Assembly (NCBI RefSeq): GCF_035317345.1
Contig: NZ_JAYKTU010000009.1
Reading direction: 5' to 3' (one strand)
Length of the DNA: 64,000 nucleotides
DNA from: Cellvibrio fontiphilus
Lineage (GTDB): Bacteria > Pseudomonadota > Gammaproteobacteria > Pseudomonadales > Cellvibrionaceae
Shown here piece after piece: positions 25,406 through 33,342 of this stretch (position 1 is the stretch's first letter; each line of letters begins with the position of its first letter). The translations under genes and the position numbers were made by a program. The notes beneath the pieces were generated by a model that ran no database searches, had not been told where the DNA came from, and was given only the letters and a program-made list of their open reading frames with translations.

Positions 25406-27223
25406 TTAATTACAGGATTTTCCTTCAAGCGCGTCGGCAAAACCGCGCAGAGCGGGCTTGTCGTTGTAGTTGTTGTCGAACAATAACGGCCAGGCGATGG
25501 CTTCACCGTTATAGGCGGCGGTCGCTGTGGTTAACCAGGTATTGGCATCGGTGGTGCCCCATACGCTGATTCCACCGCGTTGTGCGGCGGGGACTGTATC
25601 CAGATAGGCTTTTACAATTTCGCAGTAACGCTTCTTTTGTGCCAGGGCGACAGTGTTGGTAAAGCTGGTAATTTTGTTGCCTGGCCAGCCGCCGCTGTAG
25701 GGGTTATTTACCGCTACATCCAACTCGGTGATTTTTACTTTCAGGCCTTTATCTACCACTTTTTTCATCGCTGCGCTGATATTGGCGATGCTCGGGAAAT
25801 CCATAAACACATGCATCTGGAAGCCTACACCATCGATAGGAATGTTGCGGGTTTGGAAGTCGGTCAACATTTCAACCAGCTTGGTGGTTTTGGCATTATT
25901 TTGATCGATGTTGTAATCGTTGTAATACAGCACGGCACTTGGGTCAGCGGCGCGCGCCGCCAGGAATGCTTTTTCGATATACACCGAGCTATTGCCACTT
26001 TTTACATAAAAGGTGGAATCGGTGGTGCGGAAGTTAGCCACCGGAGAGCCGTCGTTGATGGCCTCATTCACAACATCCCAGCTCACTACATTGCCCTTGG
26101 CTTTGAAGTGGGTAACCACTTGCGTCACATGGTCTTCAACTTCAGCGATAAAGTCTGCAGCTGAGCCGCTCCAGTTTTTCATGAAGTTAGGCACTTGGTA
26201 GTCTGAATGCCAAACCAGTGCGTGGCCGTGAACGTTGATGTTGTTGTCTTTGGCGTAATCCACAAAGGTGTCCGCATTGGTGAATGTGAAGTTACCGTTG
26301 CCGGGCTGCAAGTAACTCATTTTCATGATGTTGCCTGCCGTCATTTCGCCAAAATGCTTTTCCACCACGGCTTGTTCCGAGGTATTGGTCACTATGTTAA
26401 AGCTGGGGCCATCGTTGTTGGTGACGGCAGCGCCAATGGGGAAGCTGGCGAGTGCTTGCAGGCGCGCCACATTTGCGGAATAAACACTGCCAGTGCTTGA
26501 GCTTTGTGCCGATGAGCTGCTGGCTGCCATGGCCAGGGTGACGCTCACGGATTTTATGGTAACTACACCGGTGGGTGTGCCTTTGGCTTGCACACCAAGC
26601 TGTACATCAAATTCGGTTTGGTTAAATTTCTTGTCGCTTTCGGTAACGGTGCAATTGATGGTGGCATCGCCGCCCGCGGTGAACAGCTCATTGCCCGCCC
26701 AGCAGCCCCATTCCCCTGCCCAACTGCCGCCTTTGATCTGTACCAAGGGTTGCAAACTGGCGCCACTGGCTTTGAATTCGCTGCTGACATTAATCACCAT
26801 GGTGATTACAGCATCTTCAAGCTGAATAGGTTTTAGCAAGTCGGTAACCGCGCCTATATCGTCGCCACTGGCATTAAAGCTCACACCATCGCCGTTGTAA
26901 GTAATGCCGCTATTGCCGTTGCCATTGCCGCGCCAACCAGTGGTCATATCCAGAGTTAACACTGTCGCGCTCGCGGCACTGCTGGAGCTGGCCGGCAGGC
27001 TACTGGCGGCCACAGAGCTAGGTGCGACCGAACTTGGTGCGGTGGAGCTGGGTGCTACTGAGCTTAGCGGTGTGGAACTGGGTGCTTCAGAGCTGGCAGC
27101 GACACTTGCGGGTGCGCTGGAGCTGTTGGCACTTGAACTGGAGCTGCCATTGCCAGAGCCGCCGCAGGCGCTTAGTGCCAGGGTAAATATGCCGATTGAT
27201 AACAGTTGATGAACATGCTGCAT
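25406..27223 (-). CDS. xyn10C: Membrane-anchored GH10 endo-xylanase with CBM15 (Xyn10C type)
   Basis: This endo-beta-1,4-xylanase of 605 aa starts with a lipoprotein signal (LSAC, acyl Cys at 20). A Ser/Ala/Pro-rich linker (about 24-86) follows, then a CBM15 xylan-binding module (about 88-232, Trp-rich WAGEWGCWAG), a short Ser-rich linker, and the GH10 barrel (about 250-603). The acid/base is E387 (WDVVNE) and the nucleophile is E500 (KITELD). The architecture and length match Cellvibrio japonicus Xyn10C closely. Anchored in the outer membrane, it would work on xylo-oligosaccharides at the cell surface. AGGAAA precedes the ATG. The linker DNA is internally repetitive. Confidence 0.95.
   Translation of the reverse strand: MQHVHQLLSIGIFTLALSACGGSGNGSSSSSANSSSAPASVAASSEAPSSTPLSSVAPSSTAPSSVAPSSVAASSLPASSSSAASATVLTLDMTTGWRGNGNGNSGITYNGDGVSFNASGDDIGAVTDLLKPIQLEDAVITMVINVSSEFKASGASLQPLVQIKGGSWAGEWGCWAGNELFTAGGDATINCTVTESDKKFNQTEFDVQLGVQAKGTPTGVVTIKSVSVTLAMAASSSSAQSSSTGSVYSANVARLQALASFPIGAAVTNNDGPSFNIVTNTSEQAVVEKHFGEMTAGNIMKMSYLQPGNGNFTFTNADTFVDYAKDNNINVHGHALVWHSDYQVPNFMKNWSGSAADFIAEVEDHVTQVVTHFKAKGNVVSWDVVNEAINDGSPVANFRTTDSTFYVKSGNSSVYIEKAFLAARAADPSAVLYYNDYNIDQNNAKTTKLVEMLTDFQTRNIPIDGVGFQMHVFMDFPSIANISAAMKKVVDKGLKVKITELDVAVNNPYSGGWPGNKITSFTNTVALAQKKRYCEIVKAYLDTVPAAQRGGISVWGTTDANTWLTTATAAYNGEAIAWPLLFDNNYNDKPALRGFADALEGKSCN
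26990..27150 (-). repeat. Degenerate repeats encoding the Ser/Ala/Pro linker of Xyn10C
   Basis: This stretch codes for irregular repeats of the type SSVAPSS and SSTAPSS. Serine-rich linkers are characteristic of Cellvibrio secreted hydrolases. Such repeats can vary in length by slippage or recombination. Confidence 0.7.
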
Positions 27224-27372
27224 GGTTTTTTTCCTGTGTAGTGCTAGTTATTGGTGTTGTTCTAGTCAATTAAACCATAACAAAATTTGAACTGTACACA
27301 GGTGGCAGATGTTGCGGTGCGCTTTCAGTGTGTTTTTTTCACAATTGGCGGAAAACTTATTTCATGCATAAA

Positions 27373-27397
27373 AAAACCACCCGAAGGTGGTTTTTTG
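27373..27397 (-). terminator. Terminator of the xylose-type sugar porter gene
   Basis: AAAACCACC (27373-27381) pairs with GGTGGTTTT (27386-27394) across CGAA, with A and T runs on each side. It lies 22 bases past the porter stop codon. Confidence 0.9.
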
Positions 27398-27418
27398 GAG
27401 TGGGCGATATGAGGGTAA

Positions 27419-28831
27419 TTAACCTTCCATCTGCTCCAATTCCTTGCCTTTGGTTTCTTTGACCAGCTTGAGTACAAAAATAATCGAGAAGGCAGAGAAG
27501 AAGGCGTAGATACCGTAGGCACCCGGCAGGCCGAGAGAAGAGGCGAGCAGATAGGGGAAGGTAAAGGTGATCAGGAAGTTGGCGCCCCATTGCGCCAAGC
27601 CTGCCACGGCTAGCGACGAGCCGCGAATCTGGTTGGGGAACATTTCGCCGAGCATAATCCACATTACCGGCCCCCAGGAGACGTTGAAGAAAATCACGTA
27701 AAGATTGGCAGCGACCAGAGCAAGGGTGCCCATTTCAGTACTCAGCATCAGCTTGCCCTGTTCGTCCAGGGGTGCGCCAGCAAAAGCAAATGCCACCAGT
27801 GACAGGGTGATAGTCATGCCCAGCGAGCCGATCCACAACAGCGGTTTGCGTCCGATTTTGTCGACGACCAGGAAGGTAATGAAACACGCGCCGATACTCA
27901 CAACACCGGATACTACGTTAATCAGGAGCGCATCGGATTCCGAAAAGCCTGCCGCTTGCCAGAGCACTGAGCCGTAGTAGAACACCACGTTAATTCCCAC
28001 AAATTGTTGCAGTACCGCGAGGCCAATACCAATCCAGACAATCGGGCGAACGCGCTTGGTGGTTTTATCAATCAGATCCGAGAGGCGCGGTTTGTGGTGG
28101 TCGCTTGCGAGGGAGGCTTCAATTTCGCTGACCTTGGCGTTGCCTTCGCTGGCGCCATAGAGTTTGACCAGCACGGCGCGAGCTTTCTCGATTTGGCCGG
28201 AAGCCATCAAAAAACGTGGGCTTTCAGGGATAAACAGCAAGGCCACAAAAAAGATGACGGCTGGAATCAGTTCCATCCAGAACATCCAGCGCCAGGTTTC
28301 GTAGCCCAACCAAAATACTGCTAATGATGAACCTGCCCATTTTGCCAGGAAGTAGTTGCTGACAAAGGCTGCTGTCAAACCGGTAATGATGGCCACTTGT
28401 TGCACTGAACTGAGCTTACCGCGATAGCGCGCCAAGGCCACTTCACTGATATAGGCAGGGCACATTATCGATGCGGCACCCACTGCCAAGCCCCCCAGGA
28501 CGCGGTAAATCACAAATTCGATAGAGCCAGTTGCAATACCTGATCCCCAGGCTGAAACAATAAAAAATACCGCCGCAACAATCAGCAGCGCTTTGCGGCC
28601 ATATTTGTCTGCCAGAGTGCCGGCAAAAAAAGCACCCACAGCGCAGCCGAGTAACATAGAAGAAACTTCAAAACCGGCGGTATTGATGTTGAAAGCCGTG
28701 CGCAAGCCATCAACGGTGCCGTTAATTACCCCGCTGTCAAAGCCGAAGAGAAAGCCGCCGATGGTGGCGATCACGCTGATCAGCACAATAAACGGCGTAT
28801 TTGCCTGGGTGTTGGTAATAGTCTGGTTCAT
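27419..28831 (-). CDS. MFS sugar porter, probably D-xylose:H+ symporter (XylE-like)
   Basis: This 470-aa, 12-helix major facilitator belongs to the sugar porter family. Signatures are visible: GFDSGVINGT in helix 1, DKYGRK and DKIGRK after helices 2 and 8, PESPRFL before the central loop, QQFVGINVVFYYG in helix 7, and the terminal PETKG-like VKETKGKELEQ. Adjacent xylA, xylB and xylanase genes point to xylose, though glucose or arabinose cannot be excluded. AGGAATAACC precedes the ATG. It is transcribed away from the regulator and xylBA, with its own terminator. Confidence 0.9.
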   Translation of the reverse strand: MNQTITNTQANTPFIVLISVIATIGGFLFGFDSGVINGTVDGLRTAFNINTAGFEVSSMLLGCAVGAFFAGTLADKYGRKALLIVAAVFFIVSAWGSGIATGSIEFVIYRVLGGLAVGAASIMCPAYISEVALARYRGKLSSVQQVAIITGLTAAFVSNYFLAKWAGSSLAVFWLGYETWRWMFWMELIPAVIFFVALLFIPESPRFLMASGQIEKARAVLVKLYGASEGNAKVSEIEASLASDHHKPRLSDLIDKTTKRVRPIVWIGIGLAVLQQFVGINVVFYYGSVLWQAAGFSESDALLINVVSGVVSIGACFITFLVVDKIGRKPLLWIGSLGMTITLSLVAFAFAGAPLDEQGKLMLSTEMGTLALVAANLYVIFFNVSWGPVMWIMLGEMFPNQIRGSSLAVAGLAQWGANFLITFTFPYLLASSLGLPGAYGIYAFFSAFSIIFVLKLVKETKGKELEQMEG

Positions 28832-29146
28832 TGGTTATTCCTGTTATAAAAATTATGGTGTTGCTACTGGCTTTGCCGGTCGTTGTGTTCGCCCCTGCCA
28901 AGTGGTTGGGAGAGGCTTTGATTGCGTTGCAATGGGCAAGACCTTATCACACTTGATTATTTCCCGGCAGGCGCCCGCGCTAGCTATAACGAGCCGGCGA
29001 CCGCTTTCCGCAGGGTTTGGTGGTGATAAAGGCGAAGCGGTGATACAAAAAAGCGCCGATCAGGTGATCCGGCGCTTTAGTGCTGTCGAATACTAAACCA
29101 TTATGGTTTTGTAGACTATATGGCTGCGAGGAGCTGCTTGTCTTGT
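28832..29146. promoter_or_regulatory. Gap between the sugar porter and the NUDIX-like regulator
   Basis: No gene is seen here. The right end holds the terminator of the regulator gene. The left part must contain the porter promoter. A small palindrome ATTGCGTTGCAAT (28921-28933) lies about 90 bp upstream of the porter start and could be an operator, but support is weak. Confidence 0.45.
29047..29078 (-). terminator. Terminator of the NUDIX-like regulator gene
   Basis: On the - strand AAAGCGCCGGATCA pairs with TGATCGGCGCTTT (one bulged base), followed by a T run. It lies about 70 bp past the stop codon. Confidence 0.85.
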
Positions 29147-29878
29147 TTATATCTCAAACGCAAAGCCCGACTCGGTCAGGTGTCTGTATGCCTCGTCATC
29201 AAACCGATAGAGGCTGGCGGCGCGATGAGGCACGCCCTGTTGTTTTTCGTTGCAAGGGCTGAGCAGGTTCATTTTCATGATCTTGCGGCGGAAGTTGGGC
29301 TTGTCCAGCTTGGTATTGAGTATTGCTTCGTACAGCGCTTGCAGTTGCAACAGAGTGAATTTTTCGGGCAGCAGATTAAAGCCAATCGGTTGATGGCAAA
29401 CCTGGTGACGCAATACTTTCAAGCCGTGCGCCACTATTTCGGCGTGGTCATAAACCAGTTCCGGCAATTTGTTAACGCTTTGCCAGCTTACATCGGCAGC
29501 GCTTTGGCCGGCGACGAGCGAAAATTTGTCGGCGCTCACCAGGGCGTAATAGGCAATGGTAACCACCCGTTCGTTAGGGAAGCGATCCACACGGCCGAAG
29601 GTTTTTAATTGTTCCAGAAACAAATCGCGCACGCCGGTTAACTCTTCCAGCAGGCGATAGGCGGCATCGCGCAGGTTTTCGTCGTAGCGAATCCAGCCAC
29701 CGGGAAGCGCCCACTTGCCTTGGTGCAAGGGGTCAGTTTGTTTAACCAGCAGGATTTTCAGCTCGTCGTTATCCAAGCCAAAAATCAGGTTATCAATGGA
29801 GAGCGCTTTGATGATGTTGTCATCAAGGTGCGCTGAGTTGGTAGTGCTGAGACTGCCGGGAATATGGTTGTTAGGCAC
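29147..29878 (-). CDS. NUDIX-like transcriptional regulator with degenerate NUDIX box
   Basis: This 243-aa protein has an N-terminal NUDIX fold (about 25-165) and a C-terminal winged-helix-like part (about 170-240, FTLLQLQALYEAILNTKLDKPNFRRK), the layout of the NrtR/AraQ-type sugar regulators. The box from G61 reads G-x5-E-x7-R-L-L-E-E-L-T-G-V: two of the catalytic Glu of REUxEExGU are Leu. It should therefore bind a ligand rather than hydrolyse it (inference). GTG 29878 with GAGGA upstream is preferred; an in-frame ATG at 29941 adds 21 residues unlike the family. It is divergent from xylBA and is the likely local xylose regulator. Confidence 0.82.
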   Translation of the reverse strand: MPNNHIPGSLSTTNSAHLDDNIIKALSIDNLIFGLDNDELKILLVKQTDPLHQGKWALPGGWIRYDENLRDAAYRLLEELTGVRDLFLEQLKTFGRVDRFPNERVVTIAYYALVSADKFSLVAGQSAADVSWQSVNKLPELVYDHAEIVAHGLKVLRHQVCHQPIGFNLLPEKFTLLQLQALYEAILNTKLDKPNFRRKIMKMNLLSPCNEKQQGVPHRAASLYRFDDEAYRHLTESGFAFEI

Positions 29879-30111
29879 GAGCAATGTCCTCAAGGGCTTT
29901 GCATGTTGTAGGAAATAGTAGGCTGGGCGCGCTGTGCCCAAAGGGCGGCATTGTATAAGTCATGCCCACATTGGTCGAGCCTTACCTATTTATGTTTATG
30001 GTGGTTGGATATTTCTAGTACTCACATATAGTCCTATTGAATCTATATAGGCGATTCCTCCCCGTTTGCGCCAGTAAATCGCCCGGAGATTGATAAAAAT
30101 TAACATCCGGC

Positions 30112-30138
30112 ATCTTGTTGTCAGTTAGACAATAAGAT
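30112..30138. promoter_or_regulatory. Candidate operator of the NUDIX-like regulator
   Basis: ATCTTGTTGTC (30112-30122) and GACAATAAGAT (30128-30138) are inverted with 10 of 11 matches around the spacer AGTTA. The site covers the -35 element and most of the spacer of the predicted xylB promoter, a position typical for repression. It lies 90 bp upstream of the xylB start. Confidence 0.6.
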
Positions 30139-30146
30139 ATTCTAAT
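30118..30146 (+). promoter_or_regulatory. Predicted sigma-70 promoter of xylBA
   Basis: TTGTCA (30118-30123, 5 of 6 to consensus), a 17-bp spacer, and TCTAAT (30141-30146, 5 of 6). The predicted transcript start is near 30153. Confidence 0.6.
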
Positions 30147-30228
30147 TACATTACTGGCGTTATCTCATCGGTATTAGCTGATGTGCGCCCCTGTGCAGCC
30201 TATAAATTGATAAAACAAACGAGTCTCT

Positions 30229-31713
30229 ATGCTGTTTCTTGGTATTGATGTTGGTAGCTCCTCGGTAAAGCTGTCGGTGCTGGATGGCACCACCGGTAAA
30301 AGCCTGGGCGCGCTGTCACACCCCGAATCTGAGCTGGCAATTGCCAGTCCCGCCGTTGGTTTTGCTGAACAACACCCGGACACCTGGTGGGATTGTGTGC
30401 GTCAGGGGCTGGCGCGCTTGGCCGCGCGCGACCAGATCAAACTGGAACAAATTGACGCTATAGGCATCTCTTATCAAATGCACGGCTTGGTGTTGGTGGA
30501 TAACAACCAGCAGGTTCTGCGTCCGGCAATTATCTGGTGCGACAGTCGCGCTGTGCCGCTGGGTGAAAAAGCCTTGGCTGATTTGGGCAGCGATTATTGT
30601 TTTGCACATTTATTAAATTCCCCCGGCAATTTCACTGCTGCCAAGCTGCGCTGGGTGCAGGAAAACCAACCGGATATTTTTGCACGCATTCATAAAATGA
30701 TGCTGCCCGGTGATTTTATTGCGATGAAGTTATCCGGCGTTATCAACACCACGGCTTCCGGTTTATCTGAAGGCACTCTGTGGGATTTCAAACACAATCG
30801 TGTCGCCACTGAATTGTTAAATCACTGGGGCATTTCGCCGGATTTGATTCCCGATGTGGTTCCCAGTTTTGGTGTGCAATCCGTTGTGAGTGATGCGGTT
30901 GCAGCAGAGTTAGGTTTGCGCAAGGGCGTAAAAATTTGCTATCGCGCGGGCGATCAACCAAACAACGCATTTAGCTTGAATGTATTGCAGCCAGGCGAAG
31001 TGGCGGCAACTGCGGGCACCTCTGGCGTGATTTACGGTGTGACTGATCAACCGGCGGCCGATGTGCAATCGCGGGTGAATACATTTTTGCATGTCACTAA
31101 TACCGAGGCGGAAAAACGCAACGGCGTATTGGTTTGCGTCAACGGCTGCGGCCGCTTGTATTCATGGTTGCGTCAAACCCTCGGTGAAGCTGGTGCAACT
31201 CCCTCCTACCCGCAATTAAATGCCTTGGCGCAAGCGGTACCGGTGGGTAGCGAAGGTCTGTTGTTCCATCCGTTTGGTAACGGTGCCGAGCGAATTTTCC
31301 AAAATAAAAATTTGGGTGCGCAATTGCGCAACCTGGATTTTAACCGCCACGGCTTGGGTCATATGGTGCGCGCTGCCCAAGAGGGCATTGTGTTCTCACT
31401 CAACCAGGGCTTCGATGTACTGAAGTCATTGGGTGGCAGTTGCGAGGTGGTGCGCGCGGGCAAAGGCAATATGTTTTTGAGTGAGGTGTTTGCACAAACT
31501 TTTGCCAACACCACACAAGCAGCAGTAGAAATGTTTGAAACCGACGGCGCCGAAGGTGCTGCACGCGCCGCCGCGCTGGGCAGTGGTTATTACGCCTCGG
31601 CCAATGAAGCTTTTACCGGCTTGCATCGCTTGAATGTGATTGAGCCGCAAGCGCAGTTGTTTGCGCAATATCAGGATGCCTACCAACACTGGTGCGAACT
31701 TTTGCCGCGTTAA
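30229..31713 (+). CDS. xylB: Xylulokinase
   Basis: XylB phosphorylates D-xylulose to xylulose 5-phosphate for the pentose phosphate pathway. It is a 494-aa FGGY-family kinase with the phosphate loop GIDVGSSSVK at 5-14, the substrate segment SYQMHGLV (81-88) and the catalytic aspartate D242 in AGDQPNNA. The FGGY second signature region (residues around GGSCEVVRAGKGNMFLSEVFAQ) is also present. xylA follows 65 bases after the stop on the same strand, so the two form an operon with the order xylB-xylA. The operator-covered promoter upstream suggests xylose-dependent control. Confidence 0.96.
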   Translation: MLFLGIDVGSSSVKLSVLDGTTGKSLGALSHPESELAIASPAVGFAEQHPDTWWDCVRQGLARLAARDQIKLEQIDAIGISYQMHGLVLVDNNQQVLRPAIIWCDSRAVPLGEKALADLGSDYCFAHLLNSPGNFTAAKLRWVQENQPDIFARIHKMMLPGDFIAMKLSGVINTTASGLSEGTLWDFKHNRVATELLNHWGISPDLIPDVVPSFGVQSVVSDAVAAELGLRKGVKICYRAGDQPNNAFSLNVLQPGEVAATAGTSGVIYGVTDQPAADVQSRVNTFLHVTNTEAEKRNGVLVCVNGCGRLYSWLRQTLGEAGATPSYPQLNALAQAVPVGSEGLLFHPFGNGAERIFQNKNLGAQLRNLDFNRHGLGHMVRAAQEGIVFSLNQGFDVLKSLGGSCEVVRAGKGNMFLSEVFAQTFANTTQAAVEMFETDGAEGAARAAALGSGYYASANEAFTGLHRLNVIEPQAQLFAQYQDAYQHWCELLPR

Positions 31714-31778
31714 TTGCGTGCAAAAAACCGGTGCAGTAAGCGATTTTTTTTACAGCAAAACCCAACAAGGTGAACCCT

Positions 31779-33110
31779 ATGAGTATTGTTCTCGGTAGCA
31801 AAGAATACTTCCCCGGTATCGGAAAAATTGGTTACGAAGGTGCTGATTCCGATAACCCGCTGGCTTTTAAATACTACGACGAGAATCGTGTAGTTGCCGG
31901 TAAAACCATGAAAGAGCATTTCAAGTTTGCTACCTGTTACTGGCACAGCTTCTGTGGCGCTGGTCACGATCCTTTTGGTCCAGGCACTAAAGTATTTCCC
32001 TGGATGGCGACACAGGATCCAATTGCGCGTGCGCGTGAAAAAATGGATGCCGCGTTTGAATTCATCACCAAGTTGGGCACTCCTTACTACTGCTTCCACG
32101 ATATTGATCTGGTGGACGAAGGCAACAGCCGTGCAGAAACTTCACAGCGTTTACAAACTATCGTTGAATACGCCAAAGAGAAACAAAAAGCCTCTGGTGT
32201 GAAATTGTTGTGGGGCACTGCGAACCTTTTCTCTAACCCACGCTACATGAACGGTGCTTCAACTAACCCGGATTTCAACGTAGTGGCTTACGCCGGTGCG
32301 CAATTGAAAGATGCGCTGGACGCAACCATCGCCCTGAATGGCGAAAACTATGTGTTCTGGGGTGGCCGTGAAGGTTATATGAGCCTGCTCAATACCGATA
32401 TGAAACGCGAACAAGAGCACTTGGCTCGCTTCCTGACTATGGCTCGCGATTACGCGCGCGGTCAGGGTTTCAAAGGCTACTTCTTCATCGAGCCAAAGCC
32501 GATGGAGCCATCCAAGCACCAATACGATTTTGATGCGGAAACTGTTATCGGCTTCCTGCGTCATCACGGTCTGGATAAAGATTTCAAACTGAATCTGGAA
32601 ACTAACCACGCAACACTCGCTGGTCACACTATGTGTCACGACATGCAAGCCGCTGCAAATGCCGGCATGTTGGGTTCACTCGATGCTAACCGTGGCGATT
32701 ACCAAAACGCGTGGGACACTGACCAGTTCCCTTACAACATCAACGAAACCGTAGAGATGATGTTGGTCTTCCTGCGTGCTGGTGGCCTGCAAGGTGGCGG
32801 TGTGAACTTTGATGCAAAAGTACGCCGCAATTCACCTGATCCAGTGGATATGTTCTACGGCCATATCGGCGGCATGGATACCTTTGCCCGTGCGCTGCTG
32901 ATTGCTGATGATCTGTTGCAAAAATCACCACTGGAAAGCATGCGCAAAGAGCGTTACTCATCGTTTGATGCAGGTAACGGCGCGGCTTACGAACAAGGCA
33001 AATTGACGTTGCAACAATTGGCCGAACTTGGCAACAAAGGTGGCGAAGTCACCCTGCAAAGTGGTCGTCAGGAACTGTACGAAAACATTATCAACCGTTA
33101 CATCCGTTAA
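31779..33110 (+). CDS. xylA: Xylose isomerase
   Basis: XylA interconverts D-xylose and D-xylulose in a metal-dependent TIM barrel. The 443-aa length marks the longer class II form. Active-site segments are visible: YYCFHDIDLVDEG (catalytic His), VFWGGREGY, FFIEPKPMEPSKHQYD, LETNHATLAGHT and GSLDANRGD. A GTG at 31770 is in frame, but ATG 31779 has AAGGTG with a 7-base gap and gives a family-like N-terminus (MSIVLGSKEYFPGIGKIGYEG). Two hairpin terminators follow, closing the xylBA operon. Confidence 0.97.
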   Translation: MSIVLGSKEYFPGIGKIGYEGADSDNPLAFKYYDENRVVAGKTMKEHFKFATCYWHSFCGAGHDPFGPGTKVFPWMATQDPIARAREKMDAAFEFITKLGTPYYCFHDIDLVDEGNSRAETSQRLQTIVEYAKEKQKASGVKLLWGTANLFSNPRYMNGASTNPDFNVVAYAGAQLKDALDATIALNGENYVFWGGREGYMSLLNTDMKREQEHLARFLTMARDYARGQGFKGYFFIEPKPMEPSKHQYDFDAETVIGFLRHHGLDKDFKLNLETNHATLAGHTMCHDMQAAANAGMLGSLDANRGDYQNAWDTDQFPYNINETVEMMLVFLRAGGLQGGGVNFDAKVRRNSPDPVDMFYGHIGGMDTFARALLIADDLLQKSPLESMRKERYSSFDAGNGAAYEQGKLTLQQLAELGNKGGEVTLQSGRQELYENIINRYIR

Positions 33111-33130
33111 TCGCCGGTTGTTACCCGTTT

Positions 33131-33162
33131 TTTTGGTGCAGGCAATACCTGCACCAAAATTT
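33131..33162 (+). terminator. First terminator after xylA
   Basis: TTTTGGTGCAGG (33131-33142) pairs with CCTGCACCAAAA (33148-33159), followed by TTT. Confidence 0.85.
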
Positions 33163-33176
33163 CTAGCAAAGCCTCT

Positions 33177-33226
33177 GCCGCTACAACCCCTGCATTTTTT
33201 GCAGGTGTTGCTAGCGGCTTTTTTTT
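33177..33226 (+). terminator. Second, tandem terminator after xylA
   Basis: A long hairpin has GCCGCTACAAC..CTGCA on the left and TGCAG..GTTGCTAGCGGC on the right, with a T-rich loop and a run of eight T after it. The xylBA operon is thus closed twice. Confidence 0.88.
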
Positions 33227-33342
33227 GCTTTGTATTTCGCAGACTGCGGCGACGCCTCTGGTGTCTTTGGGGTGGCTCTTTTATGCTGTTTTGACAGCAG
33301 AGTATTACCAGTATCAATCATGAGCACAAAAGGAATCCTCCA

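Larger units (their letters stand above)
29879..30228. promoter_or_regulatory. Divergent control region between the regulator and xylB
   Basis: This 350-bp gap contains no gene. It carries the xylB promoter and a 27-bp interrupted palindrome, described separately. An AT-rich stretch with CCTATTGAATCTATATAGG (30034-30052) may hold the regulator promoter. Confidence 0.6.

Noticed and set aside
25580..26836. Several open frames on the + strand opposite xyn10C
   Set aside because: They mirror the codon pattern of the xylanase gene and match no family.
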